In this document: piece after piece, positions 9,902 through 18,889 of the stretch | Layout of the letters: each line of letters begins with the position of its first letter | How positions within the stretch are numbered: position 1 is the first letter of the stretch | Assembly: GCF_030010215.1 (NCBI RefSeq) | Contig: NZ_JASCRR010000009.1 | Coordinates: forward strand, 124,001 to 188,000 | DNA from: Tianweitania sp. UT-5YL-CI-8 | GTDB lineage: Bacteria > Pseudomonadota > Alphaproteobacteria > Rhizobiales > Rhizobiaceae | DNA: 64,000 nucleotides | Direction: 5' to 3' | The notes under the pieces: model-generated | Told to the model about the DNA's origin: nothing | The model's input: the letters and a program-made list of their open reading frames with translations, nothing else | Database searches by the model: none | Translations under genes and position numbers: made by a program

Positions 9902-10192
9902 TTAGTAACCGGCTTCACGACTATGACGGACGGCGAGCAGAACCACGGCAATACCGTCGAACCTGTAAAGGACAATGTAGGCACCTGAGCCGAACTCTAT
10001 CGGCCACTCCCGAAATTCTGCAGGCAATATGCCAGCTGGTCTTCCAGCCTCAGGATGGCTCTCCAGCAGCTGGACGCCTGTCCTGATCGCGAATACCGCA
10101 CGCGAGGCCGCCCGGCTGCTCTTTCTTTTCAAAAAACGACTTAGCCGCGCAACATCCGAGAGAGCGTTCGACGTCCATATCAGTTGTGGCAT
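9902..10192 (-). CDS. RelE/ParE-family toxin
   Basis: A 96-aa protein with the family pattern: an N-terminal WTSNALSDVARLSRFL helix, a middle VQLLESHPEAGRPAG, and C-terminal strands ending IVLYRFDGIAVVLLAVRHSREAGY. The arginine and histidine in the last strand are the usual conserved positions (R-H/R-x-x-E). ParE members poison gyrase and RelE members cut mRNA. It overlaps the antitoxin gene by 13 nt, as expected for a translationally coupled pair with the antitoxin first. Confidence 0.9.
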   Translation of the reverse strand: MPQLIWTSNALSDVARLSRFLKRKSSRAASRAVFAIRTGVQLLESHPEAGRPAGILPAEFREWPIEFGSGAYIVLYRFDGIAVVLLAVRHSREAGY

Positions 10193-10464
10193 TGCGGGAC
10201 ATCGATGTCCTCATCCGCTTCCAGGCGTGCGAGCCATTGATCAGCTTCCTCGCCTGTCAGATGAAGCCCCGTCGCCTGATACTCGTTCCACGCATCGCGA
10301 CCTTGCTGATGAAAAGCGTCCCGCATTTCTTCGCGCTCGACATATTGCTCGATGGCCTCGCGCATGAGGACCTGTGGCGAACGATGGCGTGACGACGCAA
10401 GTTTCTCGACCCTGTCGGTAGTCGTCGGATCAAGTGTCAGACTTGTCTTTGCGGAACTCGGCAT
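10180..10464 (-). CDS. Ribbon-helix-helix (CopG/ParD-like) antitoxin
   Basis: A 94-aa protein. Residues 5-45 form a ribbon-helix-helix DNA-binding unit (KTSLTLDPTTTDRVEKLA, then RSPQVLMREAIEQYVEREE). Residues 50-94 are the flexible acidic part expected to bind the toxin. It is the first gene of the two-gene toxin-antitoxin operon and probably represses it. The pair sits between convergent metabolic genes, a common place for chromosomal toxin-antitoxin modules. Confidence 0.9.
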   Translation of the reverse strand: MPSSAKTSLTLDPTTTDRVEKLASSRHRSPQVLMREAIEQYVEREEMRDAFHQQGRDAWNEYQATGLHLTGEEADQWLARLEADEDIDVPQCHN

Positions 10465-10519
10465 CGCATCCTCTGGATAGGGTCTCCGATGAATTTATCA
10501 CGGTCTTTAGGTCGGAGAA

Positions 10520-10551
10520 ACAAAAAGGCGCGGATGAAACTCCGCGCCTTT
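10520..10551 (-). terminator. Rho-independent terminator of serC-serA
   Basis: An 11-bp stem AAAGGCGCGGA / TCCGCGCCTTT with a 6-nt loop, followed on the minus strand by TTTTTG. It begins 23 bp after the serA stop. A weaker T-run exists on the plus side, so it could act both ways. Confidence 0.88.
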
Positions 10552-10573
10552 GTTTCTATGCCGGCCGCGCCGA

Positions 10574-12172
10574 TCAGGCCTCGGCGACGTCGAACTGCAG
10601 CGGCTTGGCCGAATCGATCGATGGCTGCGCGCGTAGTTCTTCCAGCACCGCCTCCGGAATGCGCTCGTCGAGATAGAGCATGGCGATGGCATTGCCACCC
10701 GGACGGTCGCGGCCGAGCTGGAAGTTGGCGATGTTGACCTTGTGCTTGCCCAATATGCCGCCCAGCAGGCCGATGATGCCCGGCACGTCGCCATTGGTGG
10801 TGTAGAGCATGTGGCGGCCGACTTCGGCATCCATGTTGATGCCCTTGATCTGGATGAAGCGCGGCTTGAGATCGGAAAAACAGGTGCCGGCAATCGCCCG
10901 GGTCTGCTTCTCGGTCTTCACCGTCAGCTTGATGTAGCCGTCGAACACGCCCGACTTGTCGCGGCGGATTTCCGACAGGATGACGCCGCGCTCCTTGGCC
11001 ATGATCGGCGCCGAGACCATGTTGACATCCGACACCTGCGGGCGGATCAGACCGGCCAGGGCCGCGCTGATCAAGGCGCGGGTGTTCATCGTCGCGGTCG
11101 AGCCGTCGAACAGGATCTCGACTTCCTTGATCGGATCCTCGGTGACCTGACCGACGAAGGCGCCGAGCACTTCGGCAAGCTTGACGAAAGGCTTGAGCCG
11201 TGGCGCTTCCTCGGCCGTGATCGACGGCATGTTGATGGCGTTGGAGACGGCGCCCTTGACCAGATAATCCGCCATCTGCTCGGCGACCTGCAACGCGACA
11301 TTCTCCTGCGCCTCAGAAGTGGACGCACCCAGATGCGGCGTACAGACGACATTGTCCATGCCGAACAGCTCGTTCTGCTCGGCCGGCTCGACCTCGAACA
11401 CGTCGATGCCGGCGCCGGCCACCTTGCCGCTTTTCAGCCCGGCGATGAGGTCGGCCTCCACCAGAAGACCGCCGCGCGCGCAGTTGATGATGCGCACGCC
11501 GGTCTTCATCTTGGCTATGGCATCGGCATTGATGATGTTGCGCGTCTTGTCGGTCAGCGGCGTGTGCAGCGTGATGAAGTCGGCGCGGGCGAAGAGCTCG
11601 TCCAGCTCGACCTTTTCAACGCCCAGCTCGGCGGCGCGGCTTTCCGACAGGAACGGGTCGAAGGCGACGACATGCATCTTGAGGCCGACGCCGCGCGTCG
11701 CGACGATGGAGCCGATATTGCCGCAGCCGATGACGCCGAGCGTCTTGCCGGTGATCTCCACGCCCATGAAGCGGTTCTTCTCCCACTTGCCGGCATGGGT
11801 GGAGGCGCTGGCCTCAGGTATCTGGCGCGCGACCGCGAACATCAGCGCGATGGCGTGCTCGGCGGTGGTGATGGAATTGCCGAAGGGCGTGTTCATGACG
11901 ATGATGCCGCGGCGGGAGGCGGCCGGGATATCGACATTGTCGACGCCGATGCCGGCGCGGCCGATGACCTTGAGATTGGTCGCAGCGGCGATCAGCTTCT
12001 CGGTCACCTTGGTGGCCGAGCGGATGGCGAGGCCGTCATACTGGCCGATGATTTCGAGCAGCTTTTCCTTGTCCTTGCCGAGATCGGGCAGGTAGTCGAC
12101 CTCGACCCCGCGATCCTTGAATATCTGGACGGCGGTGGTGGAGAGTTTGTCGGAAACGAGTACGCGAGGCAT
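10574..12172 (-). CDS. serA: D-3-phosphoglycerate dehydrogenase
   Basis: First enzyme of serine synthesis: oxidises 3-phosphoglycerate with NAD. The N-terminal substrate and NAD domains include VIGCGNIGS (about residues 145-153), INCARGGLLVE near 230 and the catalytic CTPHLGAST near 280-290. A long C-terminal half follows: an allosteric substrate-binding domain (about 320-445) and an ACT domain (about 455-532, IKGINMDAEVGRHMLYT...). At 532 aa this is the long, serine-regulated form. It lies downstream of serC and they form an operon, separated by a 160-bp stretch filled with a palindromic repeat. Confidence 0.98.
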   Translation of the reverse strand: MPRVLVSDKLSTTAVQIFKDRGVEVDYLPDLGKDKEKLLEIIGQYDGLAIRSATKVTEKLIAAATNLKVIGRAGIGVDNVDIPAASRRGIIVMNTPFGNSITTAEHAIALMFAVARQIPEASASTHAGKWEKNRFMGVEITGKTLGVIGCGNIGSIVATRGVGLKMHVVAFDPFLSESRAAELGVEKVELDELFARADFITLHTPLTDKTRNIINADAIAKMKTGVRIINCARGGLLVEADLIAGLKSGKVAGAGIDVFEVEPAEQNELFGMDNVVCTPHLGASTSEAQENVALQVAEQMADYLVKGAVSNAINMPSITAEEAPRLKPFVKLAEVLGAFVGQVTEDPIKEVEILFDGSTATMNTRALISAALAGLIRPQVSDVNMVSAPIMAKERGVILSEIRRDKSGVFDGYIKLTVKTEKQTRAIAGTCFSDLKPRFIQIKGINMDAEVGRHMLYTTNGDVPGIIGLLGGILGKHKVNIANFQLGRDRPGGNAIAMLYLDERIPEAVLEELRAQPSIDSAKPLQFDVAEA

Positions 12173-12194
12173 TTTTTATCCTGTCAGGTTGCTG

Positions 12195-12308
12195 ACCCCT
12201 CCTCCGTCGCCTTCGGCGACACCCTCTCCCACAAGGGTAGAAGGGAGGGCGCTTGTCCTTCTCCCCTTGTGGGAGAAGGTGGCGAGCGGAGCGAGGTCGG
12301 ATGGGGGT
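12195..12308. repeat. Rhizobial palindromic repeat between serC and serA
   Basis: Inverted arms: the left contains CCTCCGTCGCC and ACCCTCTCCCACAAGGG; the right contains CCTTCTCCCCTTGTGGGAGAAGG and GAGGTCGGATGGGGGT. Same family as the copies near 5.5, 27.3 and 39.2 kb. It lies inside the serC-serA transcript. Confidence 0.75.
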
Positions 12309-12333
12309 GTTGCGAAAAAAACGAACGCTGAAG

Positions 12334-13512
12334 CTAAGCAGCGGCCTTGAGCATGGCCTTCTGCTGGGCGAACGCCCAGTCGAGCCATGCGGTCAACGCC
12401 TGGAGGTCGGAGGTCTCGACGGTCGCGCCCGCCCAGATGCGCAGGCCGGACGGCGCGTCGCGATAGGCGCCGATGTCATAGGCGACGCCTTCCTTTTCCA
12501 GCGCCGACACGATTCCCTTGGCAAAGGCGGCCTGGCCGTCCTTGTCGAGGGCTGCGACTTCCGGATCGACGATCGAGAAGCAGACCGAGGTGTTGGAGCG
12601 CGTCGCCGGATCGACGGCGAGGTTTTCGAGCCAGGCCGATGTCTGCGCGAACGCGTCGAGCGCGGCGAAGTTGGCGTCGGCGCGGGCCACCAGCCCGTCG
12701 AGACCGCCGACCGACTTCGCCCAGTTCAGCGCGTCGATATAGTCTTCGACGCACAGCATGGACGGGGTGTTGATGGTCTCGCCCTTGAAGATGCCTTCGA
12801 TCAGCTTGCCGCCCGAGGTGAGGCGGAAAATCTTCGGCAGCGGCCAGGCCGGCTTGTAGCTTTCGAGCCGCGCGACCGCGCGCGGGCTGAGGATCAGCAT
12901 GCCATGCGCGCCCTCGCCGCCCAGAACCTTCTGCCAGGAGAAGGTGACGACATCGAGCTTGGCGAAGTCGAGACGCTGCGCGAACGCGGCGGAGGTGGCG
13001 TCGCAAATGGTCAGGCCCTCGCGGTCGGCGGGGATGAAATCGCCATTCGGCACCCGCACGCCGGAGGTCGTGCCGTTCCAGGTGAAGACCACGTCGCGGT
13101 CGAAATCCACCTTGGCAAGGTCAGGCAATTGGCCATACGGCGCATCGAAGGTGCGCACATCCGTGAGCTTGAGCTGCTTGACCACATCGGTCACCCAGCC
13201 GGCGCCGAAGCTCTCCCACGACACCATGTCGACGCCACGCGCACCGAGCAGCGACCAAAGGGCCATCTCGACCGCACCCGTGTCGGAGGCGGGCACGATG
13301 CCGATGCGGTAATCGGCCGGCACCTGCAGCACCTCACGCGTTAGCGCAATCGCCTCTTCGAGCTTGCTCTTGCCGATCTTGGCGCGGTGCGACCGACCGA
13401 GTGCCGCATCGGCAAGCGCTTCGAGCGACCAGCCGGGACGCTTGGCACAGGGACCTGATGAAAAATTGGGGTTTGCCGGACGCAGTCCGGGCTTTGCGAC
13501 GGATGCCGTCAT
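12334..13512 (-). CDS. serC: Phosphoserine aminotransferase
   Basis: PLP enzyme, second step of serine synthesis (3-phosphohydroxypyruvate to phosphoserine with glutamate); may also serve vitamin B6 synthesis. [12 protein letters not shown] at residues 17-28 and the PLP-lysine context [15 protein letters not shown] (lysine near 200) mark the alphaproteobacterial form of SerC. At 392 aa the length is right. It is the first gene of serC-serA. Its ATG is the first codon after the closing stem of the serC RNA motif, so its translation is probably controlled there. Confidence 0.97.
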   Translation of the reverse strand: MTASVAKPGLRPANPNFSSGPCAKRPGWSLEALADAALGRSHRAKIGKSKLEEAIALTREVLQVPADYRIGIVPASDTGAVEMALWSLLGARGVDMVSWESFGAGWVTDVVKQLKLTDVRTFDAPYGQLPDLAKVDFDRDVVFTWNGTTSGVRVPNGDFIPADREGLTICDATSAAFAQRLDFAKLDVVTFSWQKVLGGEGAHGMLILSPRAVARLESYKPAWPLPKIFRLTSGGKLIEGIFKGETINTPSMLCVEDYIDALNWAKSVGGLDGLVARADANFAALDAFAQTSAWLENLAVDPATRSNTSVCFSIVDPEVAALDKDGQAAFAKGIVSALEKEGVAYDIGAYRDAPSGLRIWAGATVETSDLQALTAWLDWAFAQQKAMLKAAA

Positions 13513-13565
13513 CGTGGTCTATCCTTCCAGATAGTTGGCTCCTCGTTGGGGAGGAGTGGCCCACG
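13513..13565 (-). promoter_or_regulatory. serC RNA motif in the serC leader
   Basis: The minus strand folds as CGTGG (13565-13561) pairing with CCACG (13517-13513). It encloses hairpins CTCCTC-CCCAAC-GAGGAG and CTATC-TGGAAG-GATAG. The loop and arm of the second hairpin contain the ribosome binding site GGAAGGA, and the outer stem ends at the serC ATG. This matches the known alphaproteobacterial serC motif, a presumed cis-regulator. Its ligand is not known to me. Confidence 0.85.
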
Positions 13566-13571
13566 ACGGCG

Positions 13572-13600
13572 TATAATGGAAGGGAAGGAGAGGCGCAAGG
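13572..13600 (-). promoter_or_regulatory. Candidate promoter of serC-serA
   Basis: On the minus strand TTGCGC and TATACG are spaced by 17 nt, placing a start a few bases before the serC RNA motif. It is a weak match to sigma-70 boxes but well placed. Confidence 0.35.
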
Positions 13601-13696
13601 GAAGAGATCGGCATTTCAGCCTATACGAACTGCACCGACCGAAAACTCAGCGCGCCTCCCCGTTGACACACCGAGTACCCGTGCCGGAAAGTAGAC

Positions 13697-13722
13697 GAAC
13701 ATCGTGTGTTCCCGAACGAACA
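13697..13722. promoter_or_regulatory. Alternating GAACA/TGTTC half-sites
   Basis: GAACA, 5 nt, TGTTC, 6 nt, GAACA: the middle half-site is the inverted partner of both neighbours. Spacing does not fit the alphaproteobacterial LexA box (GTTC-N7-GTTC). It lies in the serC-GT1 divergent gap and is a possible operator for an unknown regulator. Confidence 0.35.
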
Positions 13723-13803
13723 TGTCATGCCTATACCCCTCTATCGGCACTCTTCGATCAATATGGGACTAACGTGATGTGAGGGTCCAGTTATCTTTCC
13801 TAC

Positions 13804-13828
13804 CTGACTAAGGCCCTCTGTTAGTCAG
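13804..13828. promoter_or_regulatory. Perfect inverted repeat before the first GT-C gene
   Basis: CTGACTAA, 9 nt, TTAGTCAG, located 55 bp before the GT1 ATG. It could be an operator or a leader hairpin. Confidence 0.4.
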
Positions 13829-13882
13829 CGAGCCGGCCTTTTCCACCTATAAGTACGATATAAAATTCATTAGGACACGGCG

Positions 13883-15679
13883 ATGCAGACATCTGGGTTG
13901 AATAGCTTCTGGAAGCTCGCGATTTTCGCCGTGTTATTTGTCTCTTGCGCAATTACCTTCGGCTACAGCGCACTAACGCCATCTACAAAAGCCCCTGATG
14001 AGCGCCATCATTTCGCATATGGATATGGTATTTATCAACAAAATTTCAATCCCCTCTTCAATAGATCCAAAATATTCACGAGCGGAGACGCAGTTAATCA
14101 CCTGCGCCACCCACCGGCATACTATTATCTCGTAGCAGCTACCATTGGCGCATTCAACCTAGATAAGGATTTTCCTAAAAATTTAAGCTCTATGAGAGCT
14201 TTCGATTCTCAATTTGAGTCAAAAGGCATTCCTATTGTTAGAAATTCACTATTATTTTTATACGCCATCTATCTGGTAGGCATTTATGCTATTTTGAAAT
14301 ACCTCGTGCAACGCGGGTACCTAAATGGCGCTGCAGCAGTGGGTGGCGCACTTCTCACAACATTTATTCCATCGCGAATGTTCGTGGCAGGCGCGGTGAG
14401 CAATGACGCGCTCATACTGGCAATTTGGCCCTTCCTTTTTCTGTCCGGCATAAAGGCCCTTCTGGAAAAAGATTCTCGAGCCTTGGCCTATTTCTTAGCA
14501 TTGGCTGCTCTTAGCGCATTGACCAAGCTAACGTTGGCCGTTGCGGCTGTCCCGTTGTCGCTGGCTCTCCTCTTCTGCTTTTTCACCAAACCAAGAGATT
14601 TTCTCAAATCTGCGAAAGGCCCCCATTTCTGGACTGCGGCGGCCATATGCATTCTTCTTACCGCAGCAGCCAGTCTATATTATGGATCAGCCATAGCCCA
14701 GTTCGGTACACCGAACCCAACGTACGCCCAAATTTATGGCATTAAACATGACAAATTTAACAACGGCCCCGCCGAAATTGAGCGAAGCTTCTTTGATATC
14801 GGCTATAGTGTTTTAACAGGCTCAACAAAATCAACCGTCGGAATCCTAGGTAGAGGCTTTTTGTATAGCGACGCCGATCCAGCATCATCGGCAGCATTAA
14901 TTTTCGTAGTTATGATAACAGGCCTTTTGATATCACTATCATACCTACTTTTTAAGAGAAATATTCAATCCTCTATTCCATTTATACTTATATCAACGAC
15001 ATTCTTTTTTTACATCGTCTGGATAAATTGGAACGTTAACAATTGGGAGCTTCATAGCCGTCTTGGCACACAGGGTCGCTATACGATCGGGGCACTGGAG
15101 GTCGGGATAATAGGGTGCCTTACCGCGTTTTATTGGCTCCCCCGCTGGACAAAAATATCTGCTATCTTTGTGTCTTTCACCCTCATGGCGGCGGTTCTTT
15201 TCGATCCGTTCCTATACGCAAGGCACAATCAGCACATTTATTTTGCAGCGGGCGGGCCGAGCCTCATCCCCGCAAGTTTGATTTCAGATGGGTTTAAGAA
15301 ACTTTCCGTGCAGCCGCTTTCGCCAGCATTCTTCGTAAAGCGCGGCTTTCGCAAATCCAGCCGGCGTACGGAGAGTACAAATTTTTGGGTGATGGAACCG
15401 CATTCCAAAATAAGATTGCAGCTGGCTCTAAATCAGCCCTTTATGCAAGTAGCAGTGTGGATGGATGGTCAGCAAGCTGAGAGGCAAGTGAATATAATCG
15501 CGGGAAATGAGGATAAAATCATTCACCTTAGCCGGAACATTTCAGTTACGCTAACGTGTTTACCGACTACAAAAGCTATACAGATAGAAATGCTACCTGT
15601 GACTTCGGGTCTACTCCGGATATTTGATGATCCCCATCTCCTTGGGGTGTGGGCGAAAGGCGTAAAGTCATGCCCTTAA
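13883..15679 (+). CDS. GT-C / DUF2142-like membrane glycosyltransferase 1
   Basis: A 598-aa protein with about 10-12 membrane helices over residues 10-446. In the first external loop it has KAPDERHHFAYG (D39, E40), the acidic pair with following histidines typical of GT-C enzymes of the GT39/DUF2142 type. These use polyprenyl-phosphate sugars outside the inner membrane. NHLRHPPAYYYL (about 73-84) is another family-type motif. Residues 450-598 form an extra soluble domain, probably periplasmic and beta-rich (RLQLALNQPFMQVAVWMDGQ). AGGA lies about 8 nt before the ATG. Codon use is AT-rich compared with the flanks, suggesting transfer. Acceptor and sugar are unknown. Confidence 0.75.
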   Translation: MQTSGLNSFWKLAIFAVLFVSCAITFGYSALTPSTKAPDERHHFAYGYGIYQQNFNPLFNRSKIFTSGDAVNHLRHPPAYYYLVAATIGAFNLDKDFPKNLSSMRAFDSQFESKGIPIVRNSLLFLYAIYLVGIYAILKYLVQRGYLNGAAAVGGALLTTFIPSRMFVAGAVSNDALILAIWPFLFLSGIKALLEKDSRALAYFLALAALSALTKLTLAVAAVPLSLALLFCFFTKPRDFLKSAKGPHFWTAAAICILLTAAASLYYGSAIAQFGTPNPTYAQIYGIKHDKFNNGPAEIERSFFDIGYSVLTGSTKSTVGILGRGFLYSDADPASSAALIFVVMITGLLISLSYLLFKRNIQSSIPFILISTTFFFYIVWINWNVNNWELHSRLGTQGRYTIGALEVGIIGCLTAFYWLPRWTKISAIFVSFTLMAAVLFDPFLYARHNQHIYFAAGGPSLIPASLISDGFKKLSVQPLSPAFFVKRGFRKSSRRTESTNFWVMEPHSKIRLQLALNQPFMQVAVWMDGQQAERQVNIIAGNEDKIIHLSRNISVTLTCLPTTKAIQIEMLPVTSGLLRIFDDPHLLGVWAKGVKSCP

Positions 15680-15885
15680 CTTGGCCGTTAATGGCATCGG
15701 CATAGCTAGATAACCATTCCGACGCATCGGTTTTCCGGATTGATTCTTCGGTTCTGAATCAGTCCGCTGAGTTCGCTCAGAGGGCCTCCCGACTTCTATC
15801 TTGCGATTGACCTTTCTGCTGCGATGCAGCACTCCTTCCGCTGCAAGCCATGTAGGGTGGCGTTGAACATATATTCGGAGCGAAG

Positions 15886-17346
15886 ATGAAGCCGAAAACA
15901 CCTGCACCACTTTTTTGGCTATTTGCAGCGCTAATCGTTATCCTTACTTTGGCGTATAGTTTTCTCCAGACAAACATATCGGAGATAAAAAACGACGGCC
16001 TCAATAATTATTACATGGCTTATAATTTAAGCAGTCGCGGTCTTTTCTCTGAAGATCGCGCAGGATTGAGACCAACAATGATGCGGGAGCCTGTTCCGGT
16101 GTTCGCGCTGGCGGGATGGCTTAATTTGACATTCCCGAACATCGCGGATGCGGACCCTGCTCTTACGAATAACAAACCTGCAATTGTCTGGGTGAAAGCC
16201 TCGAATCTTGTCTGGGCGGCCATCCTGCTTTTTTCTACGCTTATTGCGGCAACCGCAATGACCGACCGTCGATGGTTCGGGCTTGCTGCGATGGCTTTCG
16301 TGGCCGCAACGTTTTTCTATGCGCCATGGCAAACAAACATTCTAAACACAGACCTTGCGGCGAGCGCCATTCTTATGGGCTGCCTGGCATTTGCAGTCAT
16401 TCTCATCAAAGATCGAACGTGGTGGGCGGCACTGGGGCTTGGTGTATGCCTAGGTATACTGGCACTGACAAAAGCTATCGCACTATACGCTTCTCTCGTG
16501 TTTGTTCCTTGCCTCGGGCTTCTCATGTTTCTTGAGAGAGAAAACTTTCTTAGAGCCTCATTGCTAATGGGCCTGACGTTAATATCCATGTTTGTTATCA
16601 TCACACCTTGGGTTGTCCGAAACTACGTCGTGTTCGACAAACCCGCGATAGCTTTGCGTGGCGGGCGCGTCCTTTACTACAGGGCGCTGCTGAATGAAAT
16701 GCCTCCAGAAACCTACAAAGCCGCATTTTACTACTGGACAGACAAAGCAGCGCAGCCGTTTATCGGATCAGTGACCGGCTACAGTCGAAAAGATGCAGAC
16801 AATGGCGGGAATGGGCCGGCCGCACCGCTCAACCGGGGAAGCTCGTCTTTCCGCCTTTCCGATAAAGCCGCCGAGAAAGCAGGCGCGCCCGAGAAGGCAG
16901 TCGCCTTACTCAGCAAAATGCGCGCGCGCCATGATCATCTTTCGCGACAATTCAAGGCCAAAGGAGCGCCCAGCCCAACGGCTGAGGCTCAAGCGATACT
17001 GCAAAAGGAAGCGATAGATATGATCAAGGCCAAGCCCATGCATCATATCGCTGCGGTTGCCCCCATTTATTGGAGTATGATGTGGCTAAGGACTGTACCC
17101 GTATGGGTCGCTCCCTTTGTTTGTGCGTCTTTATTTGTCGCTCTCGCGGTAGGGGCACTCACTCGTAATGCACGGCTTCTGGCTTTCACACTACTGCCGG
17201 CAGGCATTATGTTTCTTTACCTGCTTACGTCGCACGGGTTGCCCCGTTACAGCGAGCCCATTGTGCCGGTGATGGTGGTAACGCTTTTATCTTTGTTTTT
17301 TTTCGCTTTTAGACGGCAAGGGGCTGTGGCTTCGCACCGTGCTTGA
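15886..17346 (+). CDS. ArnT/GT39-like membrane glycosyltransferase 2
   Basis: A 486-aa polytopic protein. After the first helix come KNDGLNNYYMAYNL (D37) and TMMREPVPVFALAGWL, the usual ArnT/PMT-like order of a catalytic aspartate and a Pro-rich loop. About ten helices follow, with a long soluble loop at about 275-370 (KAGAPEKAVALLSKMRARHD). GGAG lies 5 nt before the ATG. It is 206 bp after GT1 on the same strand; the gap holds no gene. The base composition is closer to the host than GT1. The role is probably transfer of a sugar from a lipid-linked donor at the outer face of the inner membrane. Confidence 0.72.
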   Translation: MKPKTPAPLFWLFAALIVILTLAYSFLQTNISEIKNDGLNNYYMAYNLSSRGLFSEDRAGLRPTMMREPVPVFALAGWLNLTFPNIADADPALTNNKPAIVWVKASNLVWAAILLFSTLIAATAMTDRRWFGLAAMAFVAATFFYAPWQTNILNTDLAASAILMGCLAFAVILIKDRTWWAALGLGVCLGILALTKAIALYASLVFVPCLGLLMFLERENFLRASLLMGLTLISMFVIITPWVVRNYVVFDKPAIALRGGRVLYYRALLNEMPPETYKAAFYYWTDKAAQPFIGSVTGYSRKDADNGGNGPAAPLNRGSSSFRLSDKAAEKAGAPEKAVALLSKMRARHDHLSRQFKAKGAPSPTAEAQAILQKEAIDMIKAKPMHHIAAVAPIYWSMMWLRTVPVWVAPFVCASLFVALAVGALTRNARLLAFTLLPAGIMFLYLLTSHGLPRYSEPIVPVMVVTLLSLFFFAFRRQGAVASHRA

Positions 17347-17406
17347 TCGCTTCCAACTGCTTCTGAACCGCAATCTTGACGTATCTTCCTACTTCTCAGA
17401 TCCGCC

Positions 17407-18888
17407 TCATCCACCATTCAGGATCATAAATTCACGGTAGATGCCGCTCGCAAAGACATTCCAGTAGTAGGATTCGAAGGCGAGAAAGGCGAGAAAGAAG
17501 CTGGCAAAGACCACATATCGCAACCGCCGCACATCAATCAGCGCGGCGATGGCAACGAGGAACATGGGTGCAACGCTGTAGAAGTAGCGTCCGTGAAGTG
17601 CCCTTGGCGTGCCGTGGATCAGATAGACCTGATAAAAATTGTAGAGCGACACCATGATCAGGCAAAAGAAGGCGGCAAACGCGACAATGATGAATTTCGT
17701 TTGCGCTTCGCCGTCTTGCAGAAGGCGGTAAGCGTTGAGCAGCGCATAGACGCCCAGGAACGTCAGCGCGGTTGCCACAAGGCTGGTTGATAGATAGCCC
17801 GCCGCCATAACGCTCCAAGCCGCCACGCAAGCCAGCAGGCTGATCGTCAGTGTCGCGCAATAGAGCCAGATGTTCTTAGAGATGAACCGCCGATCTGAAG
17901 CAAGCAACGCTCCCGCCACTATCAGCAAGGCTGCAAGACCATAGGCATAATAGGAAAGGTAGTCGCCAACCGGACGCTCGATGATTCGAATGGTTTGTGT
18001 CCGGATCCAGATGAAGCCGTAGAAAGTGGACATCACTGTCTCAAGGACAGGCGCATCACCAAGAAATGAGCGAAAGCTGTGTTCGGCAGCGGACAGAGTT
18101 CGCTCGGTCTTCAAGCTACCGAGCCGTATCCAACTTCCATAGTGAAGATAGCTGACCAGATGCCAGACAAAAAGCGGCAACGTCGCACTCACTAGGACCG
18201 CCGCCGATTGCCAGGAGAGGCGCTTCTGCACTATCCGAAGCAAAGCAAGCAATAGAACAATGCCGAGCAAAATCGGCATTGTGGTCGACTTTGCCAGCGT
18301 TGCTCCCATAAACGAGGCAAAACAGCCCAGTTCGAAACGCCAATCAAAGCGGGACAAATGCCTTGCCAGGCACCAACCGCCTGCAGCCGAAAAAGCAAAA
18401 ACGGCAATGTCGTTCGATAACCCTCCGCTCAACGAACCGAACATGGGAGTCATCCCAACAACGGCTGCGCAGAAAAGCGAAGCCGCCAACGATAGATTTA
18501 ATGATCGGGCCATGAGGGCGAGAAGCACTATCGACAGTGCTCCTATAAGGCTGTTGACCAGCCGCAAACCCTTGAGAACGAAGACTGGATCGCTGCTGAT
18601 CTTGTCGAACACGAAACCGAATGGCGCAAGCGCATAGTAGTATAACGGTGGATGACTCAGGATATAATTCATCCTGCCGCCTTGATCGCCAAACTGGCTC
18701 AGCGTGGCCATCCGATCCATCTTGTCGACACCGTGCTCAGGCAGAAAATTACCGCGCGCGATCTCCATGACATAGGAATAATGGCCGATTTCATCCGTGT
18801 TTGACCATGGCGGCACGACCAAAGTACCCAGGATTCCGAATTTCACGAATGCCGCCAAAAACAGGAGACCGAGCCAGCGACGATCCAT
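17407..18888 (-). CDS. GT-C / DUF2142-like membrane glycosyltransferase 3
   Basis: A 493-aa protein with about 11-12 helices. The first external loop has WSNTDEIGHYSYV (D32, E33, H36), parallel to GT1, then YILSHPPLYYYALAP near residue 80, the same HPP-YYY motif as GT1. It lacks the extra C-terminal domain of GT1. Its ATG follows the stop of the 208-aa gene by one base (TGATATG), so the two are coupled. It converges with GT2, 60 bp between stop codons. Confidence 0.75.
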   Translation of the reverse strand: MDRRWLGLLFLAAFVKFGILGTLVVPPWSNTDEIGHYSYVMEIARGNFLPEHGVDKMDRMATLSQFGDQGGRMNYILSHPPLYYYALAPFGFVFDKISSDPVFVLKGLRLVNSLIGALSIVLLALMARSLNLSLAASLFCAAVVGMTPMFGSLSGGLSNDIAVFAFSAAGGWCLARHLSRFDWRFELGCFASFMGATLAKSTTMPILLGIVLLLALLRIVQKRLSWQSAAVLVSATLPLFVWHLVSYLHYGSWIRLGSLKTERTLSAAEHSFRSFLGDAPVLETVMSTFYGFIWIRTQTIRIIERPVGDYLSYYAYGLAALLIVAGALLASDRRFISKNIWLYCATLTISLLACVAAWSVMAAGYLSTSLVATALTFLGVYALLNAYRLLQDGEAQTKFIIVAFAAFFCLIMVSLYNFYQVYLIHGTPRALHGRYFYSVAPMFLVAIAALIDVRRLRYVVFASFFLAFLAFESYYWNVFASGIYREFMILNGG

Positions 18889-18889
18889 A

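Noticed and set aside
10742-12331. A 529-aa plus-strand open frame opposite serA
   Set aside because: Antisense shadow of serA; no recognisable motif and no ribosome binding site of note.
13697-13722. LexA (SOS) box
   Set aside because: Alphaproteobacterial LexA sites are GTTC-N7-GTTC direct repeats; here the half-sites alternate with N5 and N6 spacing.
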